Source: Palsa-1447 sp964509885
Lineage (GTDB): Bacteria > Verrucomicrobiota > Verrucomicrobiia > Opitutales > Opitutaceae
DNA: 64,000 nucleotides
Assembly (NCBI GenBank): GCA_964509885.1
Contig: CAZDZL010000002.1
Location: 1-64,000, forward strand
Direction of reading: 5' to 3'
Part shown: positions 35,238 to 43,586 of the stretch, in pieces
Position numbering within the stretch: position 1 is the first letter of the stretch
Layout: every line of letters begins with the position of its first letter
The notes under the pieces: model-generated
What the model was told of the DNA's origin: nothing
The model's input: the letters and a program-made list of their open reading frames with translations, nothing else
The model's database searches: none
Program-made: the position numbers and the translations under genes

Positions 35238-35933
35238 CTACTCCTTCGTCTCGACCCGCTCCTCGACCACGCGACCGTCGAAGAGGTGGACGGTGCGGTC
35301 GGCGTGGCGCGCGAAGCGCGTGTCGTGGGTCACCATGAGGATGGTCGAGCCCGTCCGGTGGAGGCTCTGCAGGAGCTCCATGACGGCGTCGCCGTTCTTC
35401 GAGTCGAGGTTGCCGGTGGGCTCGTCGGCGAGGAGGACGGCGGGCGCGCCGGCGAGGGCGCGGGCGACCGCGACCCTCTGCTGCTGGCCGCCCGAGAGCT
35501 GCGAGGGGACGTGCTTCGAGCGGTGGGCCATGCCCACCTTCTCCAGGGCCTCCTCGACGCGCGCCTTCCTGTCCGACGCGGGCAGCCCGCGGTACGTGAG
35601 CGGCAGCTCGACGTTCTCGTAGACGCTCAGGTCCCCGATCAGGTTGAACGACTGGAAGATGAAGCCGATCTCGCGGTTGCGGATCCGGGCGCGCTCGGCC
35701 GGGGTCAGGCCCTGCACGAGGCGCTCGTTCAGGAGGTAGGTGCCGTCCGTCGGGGTGTCGAGGAGCCCGAGGATCGAAAGGAGCGTCGACTTGCCGCACC
35801 CGGAGGGGCCGGCGATGGCGACGTACTCGCCCTTCTTGATCTCAAGGTGGATTCCGGAGAGGGCGTGGGTCTCGACCTCGTCGGTGAGGAAGACCTTCGT
35901 GACGTGGTCGAGTTTGAGGAGCGGCTGTGACAT
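35238..35933 (-). CDS. ABC transporter ATP-binding protein (MacB/LolD type)
   Basis: The 231-residue protein has Walker A GPSGCGKST (42-50), signature LSGGQQQRV and Walker B LLADEPTGNLD. These features and its length place it in the MacB/LolD/FtsE group of ATPases that pair with FtsX-type permeases and act in mechanotransmission or efflux. It lies between the two permease genes of the operon, 53 bp after one and 17 bp before the other, so it can power either or both. Confidence 0.93.
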   Translation of the reverse strand: MSQPLLKLDHVTKVFLTDEVETHALSGIHLEIKKGEYVAIAGPSGCGKSTLLSILGLLDTPTDGTYLLNERLVQGLTPAERARIRNREIGFIFQSFNLIGDLSVYENVELPLTYRGLPASDRKARVEEALEKVGMAHRSKHVPSQLSGGQQQRVAVARALAGAPAVLLADEPTGNLDSKNGDAVMELLQSLHRTGSTILMVTHDTRFARHADRTVHLFDGRVVEERVETKE

Positions 35934-35986
35934 GGCGTGTGTTCCTGGTTGTGGGGGTGGTTAAAGGGAGGTGCTTGGGAAAAGGG

Positions 35987-38416
35987 TCAGTCGTGGCGAA
36001 GCGCCGCCACCGGCTCGATGCGGGTCGCGCGGAAAACGGGAACCAGGCAGCCGGCGAGCGCCACGCCGGCTAGGAGGACGGGGGCGACCAGGAGCATCGC
36101 GGGATCCAGGGAGGGCGTGCCGAAGAGGAGCGTCGCCACCAGGCGGTTCAGGGCCAGGTAGCCGCCCATCCCGATCGCGATCCCGGCGCAGGCGAGCAGG
36201 GACCCCATTTTCAGGACCAATGCCGCGATGTCGCCGGGCGTCGCCCCGAGGGCCATCCTCACGCCGAACTCCGAGGTGCGCTGGGCCACGGAGAACGCGA
36301 GGACCCCGTAGACCCCCAGCATGGCCAGCACCATGGCGAGCCCGCCGAAGATGGAGAGGAGGACGACGGGCGCGCGCCGCGGCTGAGCCGCGTCCTCCAT
36401 GCGCCGCGTCATCGTCATCACGTCGAAGACGGGCTGCGTCGGGTCGACGGCGCGGACGGCGTCCCGTATCGTCGCCGCGAGCATCGAGGGGTCGCCCGCG
36501 GTGCGCACCGTGAACACCTGCGTCTTCTGGGGCCTCTGGGCCATGGGAAAGTAAAGGGTCTCCTTGTCCGAGGACTCGTCGAGGGCGCGGGTCTTCACGG
36601 TCGCCACCACGCCGACAACGGTCCACGCGAGGGGCGCCGGGCCGCCGCCCCACTCGATCCGCTTGCCGATGGGATCCTGGCCCTTCCAGTAGCGGTCGAC
36701 GAGCACCCGGTCGACGACCGCGACGCGCTGCGCTGCGGCCGTGTCGGACGCGGTGAACCAGCGCCCGCGCAGAAGGGTGAGGCCCAGCGCCTTCAGGAGC
36801 CCGGGATCCGCCGAGCGCACGAAGGCGTGGGGCAGCGGCGCATCCGGCGGCAGCACGATGTCGGGACTCGTGTAGGTCGCGGAACTGCCCCCTCCCGTGA
36901 AGGGAAGGACGTCCGTCGTCCCGGCGCTCGAGATTCCCGGGGTCGCCTCGAGCCGCGCGATGACGGCATCGTGGAACGCGACGATCTTCCCCGGCTTGTC
37001 ATACTTGCCGTCCGGCAGCGCCACCTGGGCCGCGATCGTGCCCCCCGGGACGAATCCCGGGTCGACCCGCTGCAGCCTCATGAAGCTCTTGATGAGGAGT
37101 CCCGCGGTCGCCACCAGCATGACGGCGAGCGCGACCTCGGCGACGACGAGCGCCGACCGGAGGCGCTGGGTCCTTCGGCCCGCGGTGCCCCGGGCCCCGG
37201 ACTCCTTCAGCGAGGCCGAGGGGTTGTCGCGCGACGCGGACCATGCGGGGAGCGCCCCGAAGGCGACGCCAGTCAGGACCGCGCAGCCGAGCGTGAAGGC
37301 GAACACCGTGGGATCCAGCCTCACCCCAAACCCCCGGGGAAGGGTCGAGAGTCCCAGCATCTGCAGCAGGTCGATGCTCCACACGGCGACAATGAGCCCC
37401 ATGAGGCCCCCGGCCGAGAAGAGGACGACGCTTTCCGACAGGAGCATCCGGACGATCCGCAAGCGGCTGGCGCCGAGCGCCGTGCGGATCGCGAGCTCCT
37501 TCTCCCGGCCCACCGCGCGGGCGAGGAGGAGCCCCGCCACGTTCGCGCAGCCGATCAGGAGCGCCGCGGCGACGCCGACCTGGATCAGCCAGAGCATGCT
37601 GCTGACATCCTTCACGTTCCTCTCGAGGAACCCGACCGCGTGCCCGTCGAAGCCGCTCGTCTTCCAGAACTCGCGGCCCTCGGGGATGCGCTCGGCGAGG
37701 CGCGCCTGGATCTGGTCGAGCTCGCGCTGGACGCTCGCGACCGTCGCCCCGGGCTTCATGCGGGCGATCATCGTTGAGAATTCATTCCCGCGCTCGGTGT
37801 CCAGCCGCTGCGCGGGCGTGATGGCGAACGGCATCCACGCCTGGGTCTTCGGGGTGGGGAAGTAGAAGGACTCCGGCATGACGCCTATCACGGTGACCGG
37901 GCGGTCGTTCATCCGGATGACGCGCCCCACCACGCCCGGGTCGGCGCCGAAGTGGGATTTCCAGAGGCCGTCGCTGAGCACGATGGTCGCGGGCGAGTCG
38001 GGCCTGGCATCGTCCTCGGTGAAGACCCGGCCGATCGCCGCCGGGGACTTGAGCGTCGTGAAGAGGGAGGGCGTCGCGCGGAGGCCGCTGATCATCTCGG
38101 GCTGGGCCGCGCCCGACATGTTGAGGCTCGCCCCGGTGTACATCGCGCTGTCCTCGAACCCCGTGACGTCCCTCCTGCGGTCCAGGTAGTCGGGGACCGA
38201 GACGCCGGCGTCCATGAGGCCCATGAGGGGATAGGTGTTGCTGGCGTAGACCAGGCGCTCCGAGCCGGGCCAGGGGTAGGGCTTCAGGAGTATGGCGTTT
38301 ATGACGCTGAAGATGGCGCTGTTCGCGCCGATGCAGAGCGCGAGCGTCAGGACGGCCACGAGCGTGAAGCCGGGCGTCCGGGCGAGCTGGCGGAGCGCGA
38401 TGCGGAAATCGTTCAC
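35987..38416 (-). CDS. MacB/FtsX-type ABC permease of the large (ADOP) form, second copy
   Basis: The 809-residue protein starts with a GTG at 38416, two bases after the stop of the HlyD gene. Its N-terminus (NDFRIALRQLARTPGF) and LTLALCIGANSAIFSVIN helix match the permease at 32785-35220, with the same order of two extracytoplasmic domains and eight helices. The two differ widely in the extracytoplasmic parts, so they are related but not recent duplicates. Having two large permeases around one ATPase suggests either two pumps sharing an ATPase or a hetero-dimer. Confidence 0.9.
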   Translation of the reverse strand: MNDFRIALRQLARTPGFTLVAVLTLALCIGANSAIFSVINAILLKPYPWPGSERLVYASNTYPLMGLMDAGVSVPDYLDRRRDVTGFEDSAMYTGASLNMSGAAQPEMISGLRATPSLFTTLKSPAAIGRVFTEDDARPDSPATIVLSDGLWKSHFGADPGVVGRVIRMNDRPVTVIGVMPESFYFPTPKTQAWMPFAITPAQRLDTERGNEFSTMIARMKPGATVASVQRELDQIQARLAERIPEGREFWKTSGFDGHAVGFLERNVKDVSSMLWLIQVGVAAALLIGCANVAGLLLARAVGREKELAIRTALGASRLRIVRMLLSESVVLFSAGGLMGLIVAVWSIDLLQMLGLSTLPRGFGVRLDPTVFAFTLGCAVLTGVAFGALPAWSASRDNPSASLKESGARGTAGRRTQRLRSALVVAEVALAVMLVATAGLLIKSFMRLQRVDPGFVPGGTIAAQVALPDGKYDKPGKIVAFHDAVIARLEATPGISSAGTTDVLPFTGGGSSATYTSPDIVLPPDAPLPHAFVRSADPGLLKALGLTLLRGRWFTASDTAAAQRVAVVDRVLVDRYWKGQDPIGKRIEWGGGPAPLAWTVVGVVATVKTRALDESSDKETLYFPMAQRPQKTQVFTVRTAGDPSMLAATIRDAVRAVDPTQPVFDVMTMTRRMEDAAQPRRAPVVLLSIFGGLAMVLAMLGVYGVLAFSVAQRTSEFGVRMALGATPGDIAALVLKMGSLLACAGIAIGMGGYLALNRLVATLLFGTPSLDPAMLLVAPVLLAGVALAGCLVPVFRATRIEPVAALRHD

Positions 38417-38418
38417 GT

Positions 38419-39672
38419 TCAGTTGAGCTTGATCCTGTCGTGGGTGTCCCACTGCGACATGTCGGAGAGGATCACGCGGTCGCCGGGGTTGAGGCCCTTG
38501 ACGATCTCGATCGTGTTGACGGAGCTGCGGCCGAGGTCGACCTGAACTCGGTTGGCATACACGCCGTCGGCATCCAAAAGGAATATCCCCGCCGTCGAGT
38601 GCTCCTGGCCGAAGGCGGGGCGCTCGACGAAGACGACGTCGTCCAGGTGCTCAAGCTCGACGACGCCGTCAACCGAGAGGTCGGGCCGGGAGCCGTTGGG
38701 CAGCACTGCCGGGAGCGCGACGTCGACGCTGACCGTGCCGTTCTGCACGGACGGGTCGACCCGGGAGACCTTGCCCTTGGCGATCCCGTTTCGGGTGTCG
38801 ATCTCGGCGCTCTGGCCGATCCGGACGTCCTTGGCCTGCGTCTCGGCGATCTGTATCACGGCCTTTAGCGTCGTGGGGTCGGCGACGCGCGCCAGGTTGG
38901 TGCCCGGGGTCACCTGGGCCCCGACCTCGACCGGGACGACCTGGAGGATGCCGCTCATCCCGGCGCGCACGTTGAGGGCGTCGGCCTCGGCGAGCTTGAG
39001 CTTCGCCTGGGCCCGGAGCTGGTCGACCGTCGCCTGCTTGACCGCGAGCTGGGGCGCCACCGAGTCCTGCGCGAACGCGTAGCGCTTCTGCGCGATGTCG
39101 TTCAGCGTCTCGTCCTGCTCGGCCTGGACCTTGGAGAGCTGGAGGTTGAGCTCCGAGACAAGGCCGTCCTTGAAAAGCTGCTCGTTCACCTTCGCCTGGA
39201 GCTTCGCGACCTCGAACGCCGCCTTGGCGGTCGCGGCCTCGGACTCGGATTGCAGGACCGCCTGCTGCACCGTGACCTTGAGGTTGGCGTAGTCGGCTTC
39301 GCCGGCCTTGAGCGCGGACTCCGTGTCGAGGGCGGCCTGCGTCACGTCGGGGTTACTGAGGACCATGACGACGCTGTCGGGCTGCACGGTGGCGCCGGGC
39401 AGGAGGATGAACTTGTCGACGCGGCCCTGGGTTCGCGCGGCGATCCAGCGGATATCGACGGGGACGAGGGTGCCGGGCCCATGCACCTGGCGGACCATCG
39501 GGCCGCGCTTCACGGTGTTGATCCATACAAGGCCCTTGTCGACCGTGGGCACGGCCGGCTTCAGCCGCGCGAGCATCACCGTGACGGCGACCAGGCCCAC
39601 GACGGCCACCGCGATGACGGTGATCCGCCTCTTGCGCTTGGCCTTGGTTTGATCGGGGCGCTGGATATCCAT
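38419..39672 (-). CDS. HlyD/RND-type membrane fusion protein
   Basis: The 417-residue protein has an N-terminal membrane helix (about 17-34) after a basic segment, a biotinyl-lipoyl-like region split by a long coiled-coil (about 110-215, rich in Lys, Glu, Gln and Ala), and the C-terminal beta-barrel and membrane-proximal domains. It links inner-membrane permeases to an outer-membrane TolC-type channel. GAAGG lies 8 bases before the ATG at 39672 and supports that start. It is the first gene of the HlyD-permease-ATPase-permease operon, and a sigma-54-type promoter lies directly upstream. Confidence 0.93.
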   Translation of the reverse strand: MDIQRPDQTKAKRKRRITVIAVAVVGLVAVTVMLARLKPAVPTVDKGLVWINTVKRGPMVRQVHGPGTLVPVDIRWIAARTQGRVDKFILLPGATVQPDSVVMVLSNPDVTQAALDTESALKAGEADYANLKVTVQQAVLQSESEAATAKAAFEVAKLQAKVNEQLFKDGLVSELNLQLSKVQAEQDETLNDIAQKRYAFAQDSVAPQLAVKQATVDQLRAQAKLKLAEADALNVRAGMSGILQVVPVEVGAQVTPGTNLARVADPTTLKAVIQIAETQAKDVRIGQSAEIDTRNGIAKGKVSRVDPSVQNGTVSVDVALPAVLPNGSRPDLSVDGVVELEHLDDVVFVERPAFGQEHSTAGIFLLDADGVYANRVQVDLGRSSVNTIEIVKGLNPGDRVILSDMSQWDTHDRIKLN

Positions 39673-39688
39673 GATTCTAGCCTTCTCT

Positions 39689-39705
39689 TTGCAGGCGCTG
39701 TGCCA
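39689..39705 (-). promoter_or_regulatory. Sigma-54 (-24/-12) promoter candidate before the HlyD operon
   Basis: On the minus strand the site reads TGGCACAGCGCCTGCAA. GG and GC are separated by exactly 10 bases, and 12 of the informative positions match TGGCACG-N4-TTGCA. It is nearly identical to the site before the second efflux operon at 47141-47157. The predicted start of transcription (about 39679) is only about 7 bases before the ATG, so a Shine-Dalgarno at 39681-39688 would be excluded unless transcription begins further upstream. Confidence 0.6.
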
Positions 39706-40102
39706 GCTGCGTCGCAATGTTGTAACCTATTTCAGGATAGACTCTAATAGACAACCTTTGACGGCTAAATACGCTGGATTACCCCGGTAGCGGGAAAGGG
39801 ACGTCCCAAAATCGGGAAACGAAATCCAGGCTCGGGATGCAGGTCCTTGATGCCTCGTTCGTTGTTGGTGACGGCTAATGTGTCATCCCGATCCAAGGGA
39901 AATGTCCGCGGCCGCAGGTTTCCCCAGGAAGGGCGGACTGAAAACTTCGGATATCACCCTTTCGGCATGGGTGGCTTCGACGCAGCCGGACCAGCGGGCC
40001 CGTTTAGGCAGCGCAAGCGAGCCCCGGGCGTTCTTGGCGATCTTCGGGCGGAGCATGGGAGCGATGCCCGCACCATTGTATCTAGCCCCGGCGTTGGCGG
40101 CG
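39706..40102 (-). other. Upstream regulatory region of the HlyD operon, about 400 bp
   Basis: No gene is seen. The part near 39798-39818 holds the inverted-repeat element listed separately, and the rest separates the S74-domain surface protein gene from the efflux operon. A short antisense frame on the minus strand (39883-40158) overlaps the end of the surface-protein gene and has no protein-like features. Confidence 0.45.
39803..39818 (-). promoter_or_regulatory. GTCCC-N6-GGGAA inverted repeat, candidate activator site
   Basis: GTCCC at 39803-39807 and GGGAA at 39814-39818 are spaced by 6 bases. An additional half-site GGGAC at 39798-39802 makes a perfect GGGACGTCCC palindrome with the first arm. 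The site is centred about 131.5 bp upstream of the predicted sigma-54 transcription start, a usual distance for an NtrC-type activator. The same motif, at almost the same distance, precedes the other efflux operon. Confidence 0.45.
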
Positions 40103-42058
40103 TTACTTGCTCGCGGACAGCTGTTCGAGTGCGTCGAGGCGCGCGGCCAGGGCATCAACCTGCTTCATTCGCGCCTTCAGCGCCGCGATCTCGTCCTGCT
40201 GCCGGGACATCACGTCGTGCTGCTTGTGGAATTCATTCAGGAGCATCGCATTCACCGCCGAGTAGCGTACCGTGTAGGCCTTGTTCTGGGCGTCGCGCAC
40301 GACCAGGTCTGGGGAGACCTTCTCCACCTCCTCGGCGACAAGGCCGTACTGCGGCGTACCGCTGGGGTCGATCTCGGGCTTGTAGCGGAACGTTACCGGG
40401 CGAAGCGCGAGGATGGCCTCACTTGCGGCCCCCATGTCCTGGATGTCCGTCTTGAAGCGCCGGGAGGACGTGACTGTCCCGAGCTGCCCGGAGGAGCTGA
40501 CAAAGACCTCGGCCCCGCTCGCCACCGTCACGCCTGAGATGCCCGCGATGTAGGCGGAATCCTGGGTGCCCTCCGTGCCGATGCGGACGACGCCGCTCTC
40601 GTTGGCCTGGCCGGCTGCGCCTATCGAGATGTTGTTGTTCTCGGAACCCGCGTAATTGGAGCCGGCGTTGGCGCCGACGGCGACGTCGCCGGAGCCCGTC
40701 GCGAGGTTGCCGAGGGCATTGTAACCGACGGCCGTGCTGAAGTCGCCCCCCTGGCTGCTGAAGAGGGCCGAATAACCGATGGCCGTCAGGCCGAAATCCT
40801 GGACGTCCGCTTGGAGCGCCTGGCCTCCCACCGCCGTGTTGTAAGCGCCGTTCGTGTCGGAGAAGAGCGCATCGTTGCCGATGGCCGTGTTGTCGAGGCC
40901 CGAGGAGTCCGAGGTGAGGGCCGAGGCGCCGTATGCCGTCTCTTGGCTGCCCGTGAACGTGTGGGCGGCAATGGCCGGGAGCGCATTGGCGCCACCCACC
41001 GTGTCGGACGACGCGTCAAGCGAGAGCCCCGGCCCGGTCGCGCCGGTCGCCCCGGTGGGACCCGTGGCACCCGCGCCGGCGCTCGTCGAGCCCAGGTTGC
41101 CAAGGTCGTCGATGGTGACGGCCTGTTGGGTTCCTGAGTCGTTGTTGCCGGACACGCCCCAGATGCCTGCCATGAAAGCCGACGCCTGGGTCCCCTCCGT
41201 GCCGATGCGGATGACGCCATTGTCCCCGGCTTGGCCCGGGTCGAAGAGCTCGATGTTGTTGTTCCCGGTTGTGATGCTCGAGGCGCCATTCGCGCCGATG
41301 CCGATGTTGCCCGAGCCCGTCGCATTCAAGAGCGCCCTGAAGCCGATGCCCGTGTCGTTCGACCCGGCCGCATTGGCGAAGACCGACTGGCTGCCGACCG
41401 CAGTGATGTTCGAGCCGGTTGCATTGCCGGCATTGGCCCCGCCCTTGGCGGCCTGGAAGCCCACGGCAACATTGTCGGCGCCGGTGGTGTTGTTCCTGAG
41501 CGCGCTGAAACCCACGGCTGTGTTGTCGTTTGCCGTCGTGTTCTTAAAGAGCGTCGAGAAGCCCAGGGCCGAGTTGAAGCTGCCGGTCGTGTTGCTGTAG
41601 AGCGCCTGGACGCCATCGGCGGTGAGCTCGCTGCCGCTGGCGTTGCTGTAGAGCGCCGAGTAGCCATGGGCCGTGTCCAGGCTTCCCGTCGTGTTGTTGG
41701 CGAGGGCCGCGTAACCCGTCGCCGTGAGCTCGGTCCCGGTCGTGTTGGCGTAAAGCGCAGAGATGCCGGTCGCCGTGTTGTAGTTGCCGGTCGTGTTTGA
41801 GAAGAGTGCCGTGACGCCGGTGGCCGTGTTGAAGCTCCCGCTGGTGTTGCTGTTGAGCGCCGCGTCGCCGGTCGCCGTGTTTTCCGCGCCGGAGGTGTTG
41901 AAGAACAGCGAGAGATAGCCCGTGGCCGTGTTGTTCGTGCCGGTGTTGGAGCCGCCGCCCAGCGCCTGGCTGCCGGTGGCGGTGTTGGACTGCGCATGTG
42001 CCGTGCTGCAGGCGAGCAGAAGGGCTGCGGTGCTGACGATCGTGGCGAATGCCTTCAT
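40103..42058 (-). CDS. Surface protein with Asn-Thr-Ala-Thr-Gly repeats, collagen-like stretch and C-terminal S74 chaperone domain
   Basis: The 651-residue protein has a signal peptide (MKAFATIVSTAALLLACSTAHAQ); the LLAC sequence could also act as a lipobox. Residues about 24-260 consist of near-repeats of N-T-A-T-G-x-x-A-L with N-x-T-G-x-x-N between them, as in trimeric-autotransporter heads. A GATGPTGATGATGPG collagen-like segment (about 328-342) and a second repeat region (about 355-475) follow. The C-terminal part (about 530-651) has SSRRFKTDIQDMG, VTFRYK and QYGLVAEEV, typical of the S74 intramolecular chaperone domain, then a coiled-coil. S74 domains self-cleave after trimerisation. GGAG lies 6 bases before the ATG at 42058, so this start is chosen over 42079. 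Confidence 0.87.
   Translation of the reverse strand: MKAFATIVSTAALLLACSTAHAQSNTATGSQALGGGSNTGTNNTATGYLSLFFNTSGAENTATGDAALNSNTSGSFNTATGVTALFSNTTGNYNTATGISALYANTTGTELTATGYAALANNTTGSLDTAHGYSALYSNASGSELTADGVQALYSNTTGSFNSALGFSTLFKNTTANDNTAVGFSALRNNTTGADNVAVGFQAAKGGANAGNATGSNITAVGSQSVFANAAGSNDTGIGFRALLNATGSGNIGIGANGASSITTGNNNIELFDPGQAGDNGVIRIGTEGTQASAFMAGIWGVSGNNDSGTQQAVTIDDLGNLGSTSAGAGATGPTGATGATGPGLSLDASSDTVGGANALPAIAAHTFTGSQETAYGASALTSDSSGLDNTAIGNDALFSDTNGAYNTAVGGQALQADVQDFGLTAIGYSALFSSQGGDFSTAVGYNALGNLATGSGDVAVGANAGSNYAGSENNNISIGAAGQANESGVVRIGTEGTQDSAYIAGISGVTVASGAEVFVSSSGQLGTVTSSRRFKTDIQDMGAASEAILALRPVTFRYKPEIDPSGTPQYGLVAEEVEKVSPDLVVRDAQNKAYTVRYSAVNAMLLNEFHKQHDVMSRQQDEIAALKARMKQVDALAARLDALEQLSASK
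41270..41990 (-). repeat. Coding repeats of the NTATG type
   Basis: The segment contains about 14 imperfect copies of a 42-45 bp unit on the minus strand. The units encode N-T-A-T-G-x-x-A-L followed by Y/F-x-N-T-T-G. Such repeats are found in trimeric autotransporter heads, in which each unit forms a turn of a beta-helix. Repeat number may vary between strains. Confidence 0.75.
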
Positions 42059-42169
42059 GATAGACTCCGTGTTGGGCATCTACAGTATGCCTCTCGCTTT
42101 CAATGTTCCGTCCTTAATGCCCGCCTGGAGCGCCCCGTCGCCCGGCCCTCCCGGGCGATTCACGCCATT

Positions 42170-42192
42170 GGGACCCCGCGGGGGGGGTTCCC
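42170..42192 (-). terminator. GC-rich hairpin after the ATPase-TolC-NtrC-kinase operon
   Basis: On the minus strand a GGGA/CCCC run pairs with GGGG/TCCC a few bases after the kinase stop codon. A second hairpin, CGCCCGG (42139-42145) and CCGGGCG (42151-42157), lies 20 bp further on. Neither has a T-tract, so both may be transcript-stabilising elements or factor-dependent terminators. Confidence 0.35.
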
Positions 42193-42201
42193 AACAAACC
42201 G

Positions 42202-43557
42202 TCAATTGGCGCCGGCGGGATCCTTGGGAAGGGGGAGGCGAAGGATGGCGATGCAGCCGGAGCGGTCGTCCCGGTTGTACAGGGCGAGCGAGCCCCCGTG
42301 GTTCTCGGCGATCTGCTGGCAGAGGACGAGGCCGATGCCGGATCCCTCGGGCTTGGTCGTGAAGAACGGGACGAAGAGGTTCGCCGTCTCCTCGATCCCC
42401 GCCCCGTTGTCCTCGACCCAGACCTCCGCGATCCCGGCGCCCGTGCGCCACGACACCCGCACCTTCGCGAACTTCTGGTCGAGGGACGCCTCCACGGCGT
42501 TCTTCAGGAGGTTGATGACCGCGTGCTCGACCTGGGCCCCGTCCACCATGAGCTCGACCGGAGGGCCCGGCTGGACCTCGACGGCCAGCCTGTGCTCGAG
42601 GGCCGCGGCGCGCCTGAGGAGGGCCGGCAGGTCGCAGGCCGCCGCCTGGGGGGGCGGAAGCCTGGCGAGGCGCGTGTAGCCCTGCAGGAACCGCTCGAGG
42701 CTCTCGGCGCGGGCGGAGATGACGCCGAGGCCCGACTTCATGTCCTCCTCCCAGTCGGGTCTCCTCGGCTGGCGCTCGACCGAGGCGCCTAACGTGGCCG
42801 CGATCGACTTGATCGGGGCGAGGGAATTATTCAGCTCGTGGCCGAGGACGCGGACGAGGCGCTGCCAGGCCTTGAGCTGCTCCTCCCTCAGCGGCCGGCT
42901 CAGGTCGCCGAACACCACCAGCTGGTGGGGCCGGCCCTCCTCACGGAACGTCGTGCGGCGCATGCTCCAGCGCCCGTAGGCCCGCGGCAGCTCGGACGGC
43001 CCGAGGATCCGGTTGGACTCGCCCTCGAGGCACTCGGCGAGGCCGATGGCCCTGGCCTCCCGCCCGAGCAGGCGCTCGGCCGGCTGGCCGAGGAGCGCCT
43101 GGCCGGCGGGGTTCACGAGGCGCAGGATGCCCTCGGCGTCGAAGGCGAAGATGGCGACGTCGATCTCCTTGATGACGGCGGAGAGGAGCGCGGTGGCCTC
43201 GAGGGCCCCGCGCCTCTGGGTCTGGAGGATCTCGCCGAGGCCGTTTATCTCGGCGAGGACGTCGCCCAGGGGGTCGCGCCTTTTCGCGCCGCGCGCGCGG
43301 AACGAAAAATCCCCCTCCCTGAGGGCGAGGAGCAGGTTGGACATGGTCTGCAGCGGGCGGACCACGCGTTCCTGCGCCGCGAAGGCGAACCCGAGCCAGC
43401 ACGCGATGACGAGGAGCCCGACCGTGACGCGGACATCCATGGCATGGGGCGTGCCCCACGCCCAGGCGAAGGAAAGCGCCACCGCCGGCAGTCCGCCCAG
43501 CAGGCAGTAGGCGAGGATCGCCTGGTCATGGGTAAGCTTGCTCGGCCGTTTGGCCAT
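42202..43557 (-). CDS. NtrY-like sensor histidine kinase
   Basis: The 451-residue protein has two membrane helices (about 16-32 and 41-60), a HAMP-like segment (VVRPLQTMSNLLLALREGDF), a PAS domain (about 115-210, with VNPAGQALLGQPAERLLG), the phosphoacceptor segment LGHELNNSLAPIKSI and the ATPase domain (NLLKNAVEAS, DNGAGI, GSGIGL). The absence of a large periplasmic domain suggests it senses a membrane or internal signal. The ATG at 43557 is chosen because longer readings would overlap the NtrC gene upstream. It forms a pair with the NtrC-type regulator 29 bp upstream and is the last gene of that operon. Confidence 0.93.
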   Translation of the reverse strand: MAKRPSKLTHDQAILAYCLLGGLPAVALSFAWAWGTPHAMDVRVTVGLLVIACWLGFAFAAQERVVRPLQTMSNLLLALREGDFSFRARGAKRRDPLGDVLAEINGLGEILQTQRRGALEATALLSAVIKEIDVAIFAFDAEGILRLVNPAGQALLGQPAERLLGREARAIGLAECLEGESNRILGPSELPRAYGRWSMRRTTFREEGRPHQLVVFGDLSRPLREEQLKAWQRLVRVLGHELNNSLAPIKSIAATLGASVERQPRRPDWEEDMKSGLGVISARAESLERFLQGYTRLARLPPPQAAACDLPALLRRAAALEHRLAVEVQPGPPVELMVDGAQVEHAVINLLKNAVEASLDQKFAKVRVSWRTGAGIAEVWVEDNGAGIEETANLFVPFFTTKPEGSGIGLVLCQQIAENHGGSLALYNRDDRSGCIAILRLPLPKDPAGAN

Positions 43558-43586
43558 GGGAGGACCATGAGCGGTCCCGCGAAAAG

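Noticed and set aside
35221..35799. N-terminal extension of the permease at 32785
   Set aside because: It overlaps the ATPase gene in another frame; the ATG at 35220 starts the conserved permease domain.
41270..41990. Regular repeats considered as a CRISPR array
   Set aside because: The units are contiguous, imperfect and in frame with a surface protein; there are no spacers.
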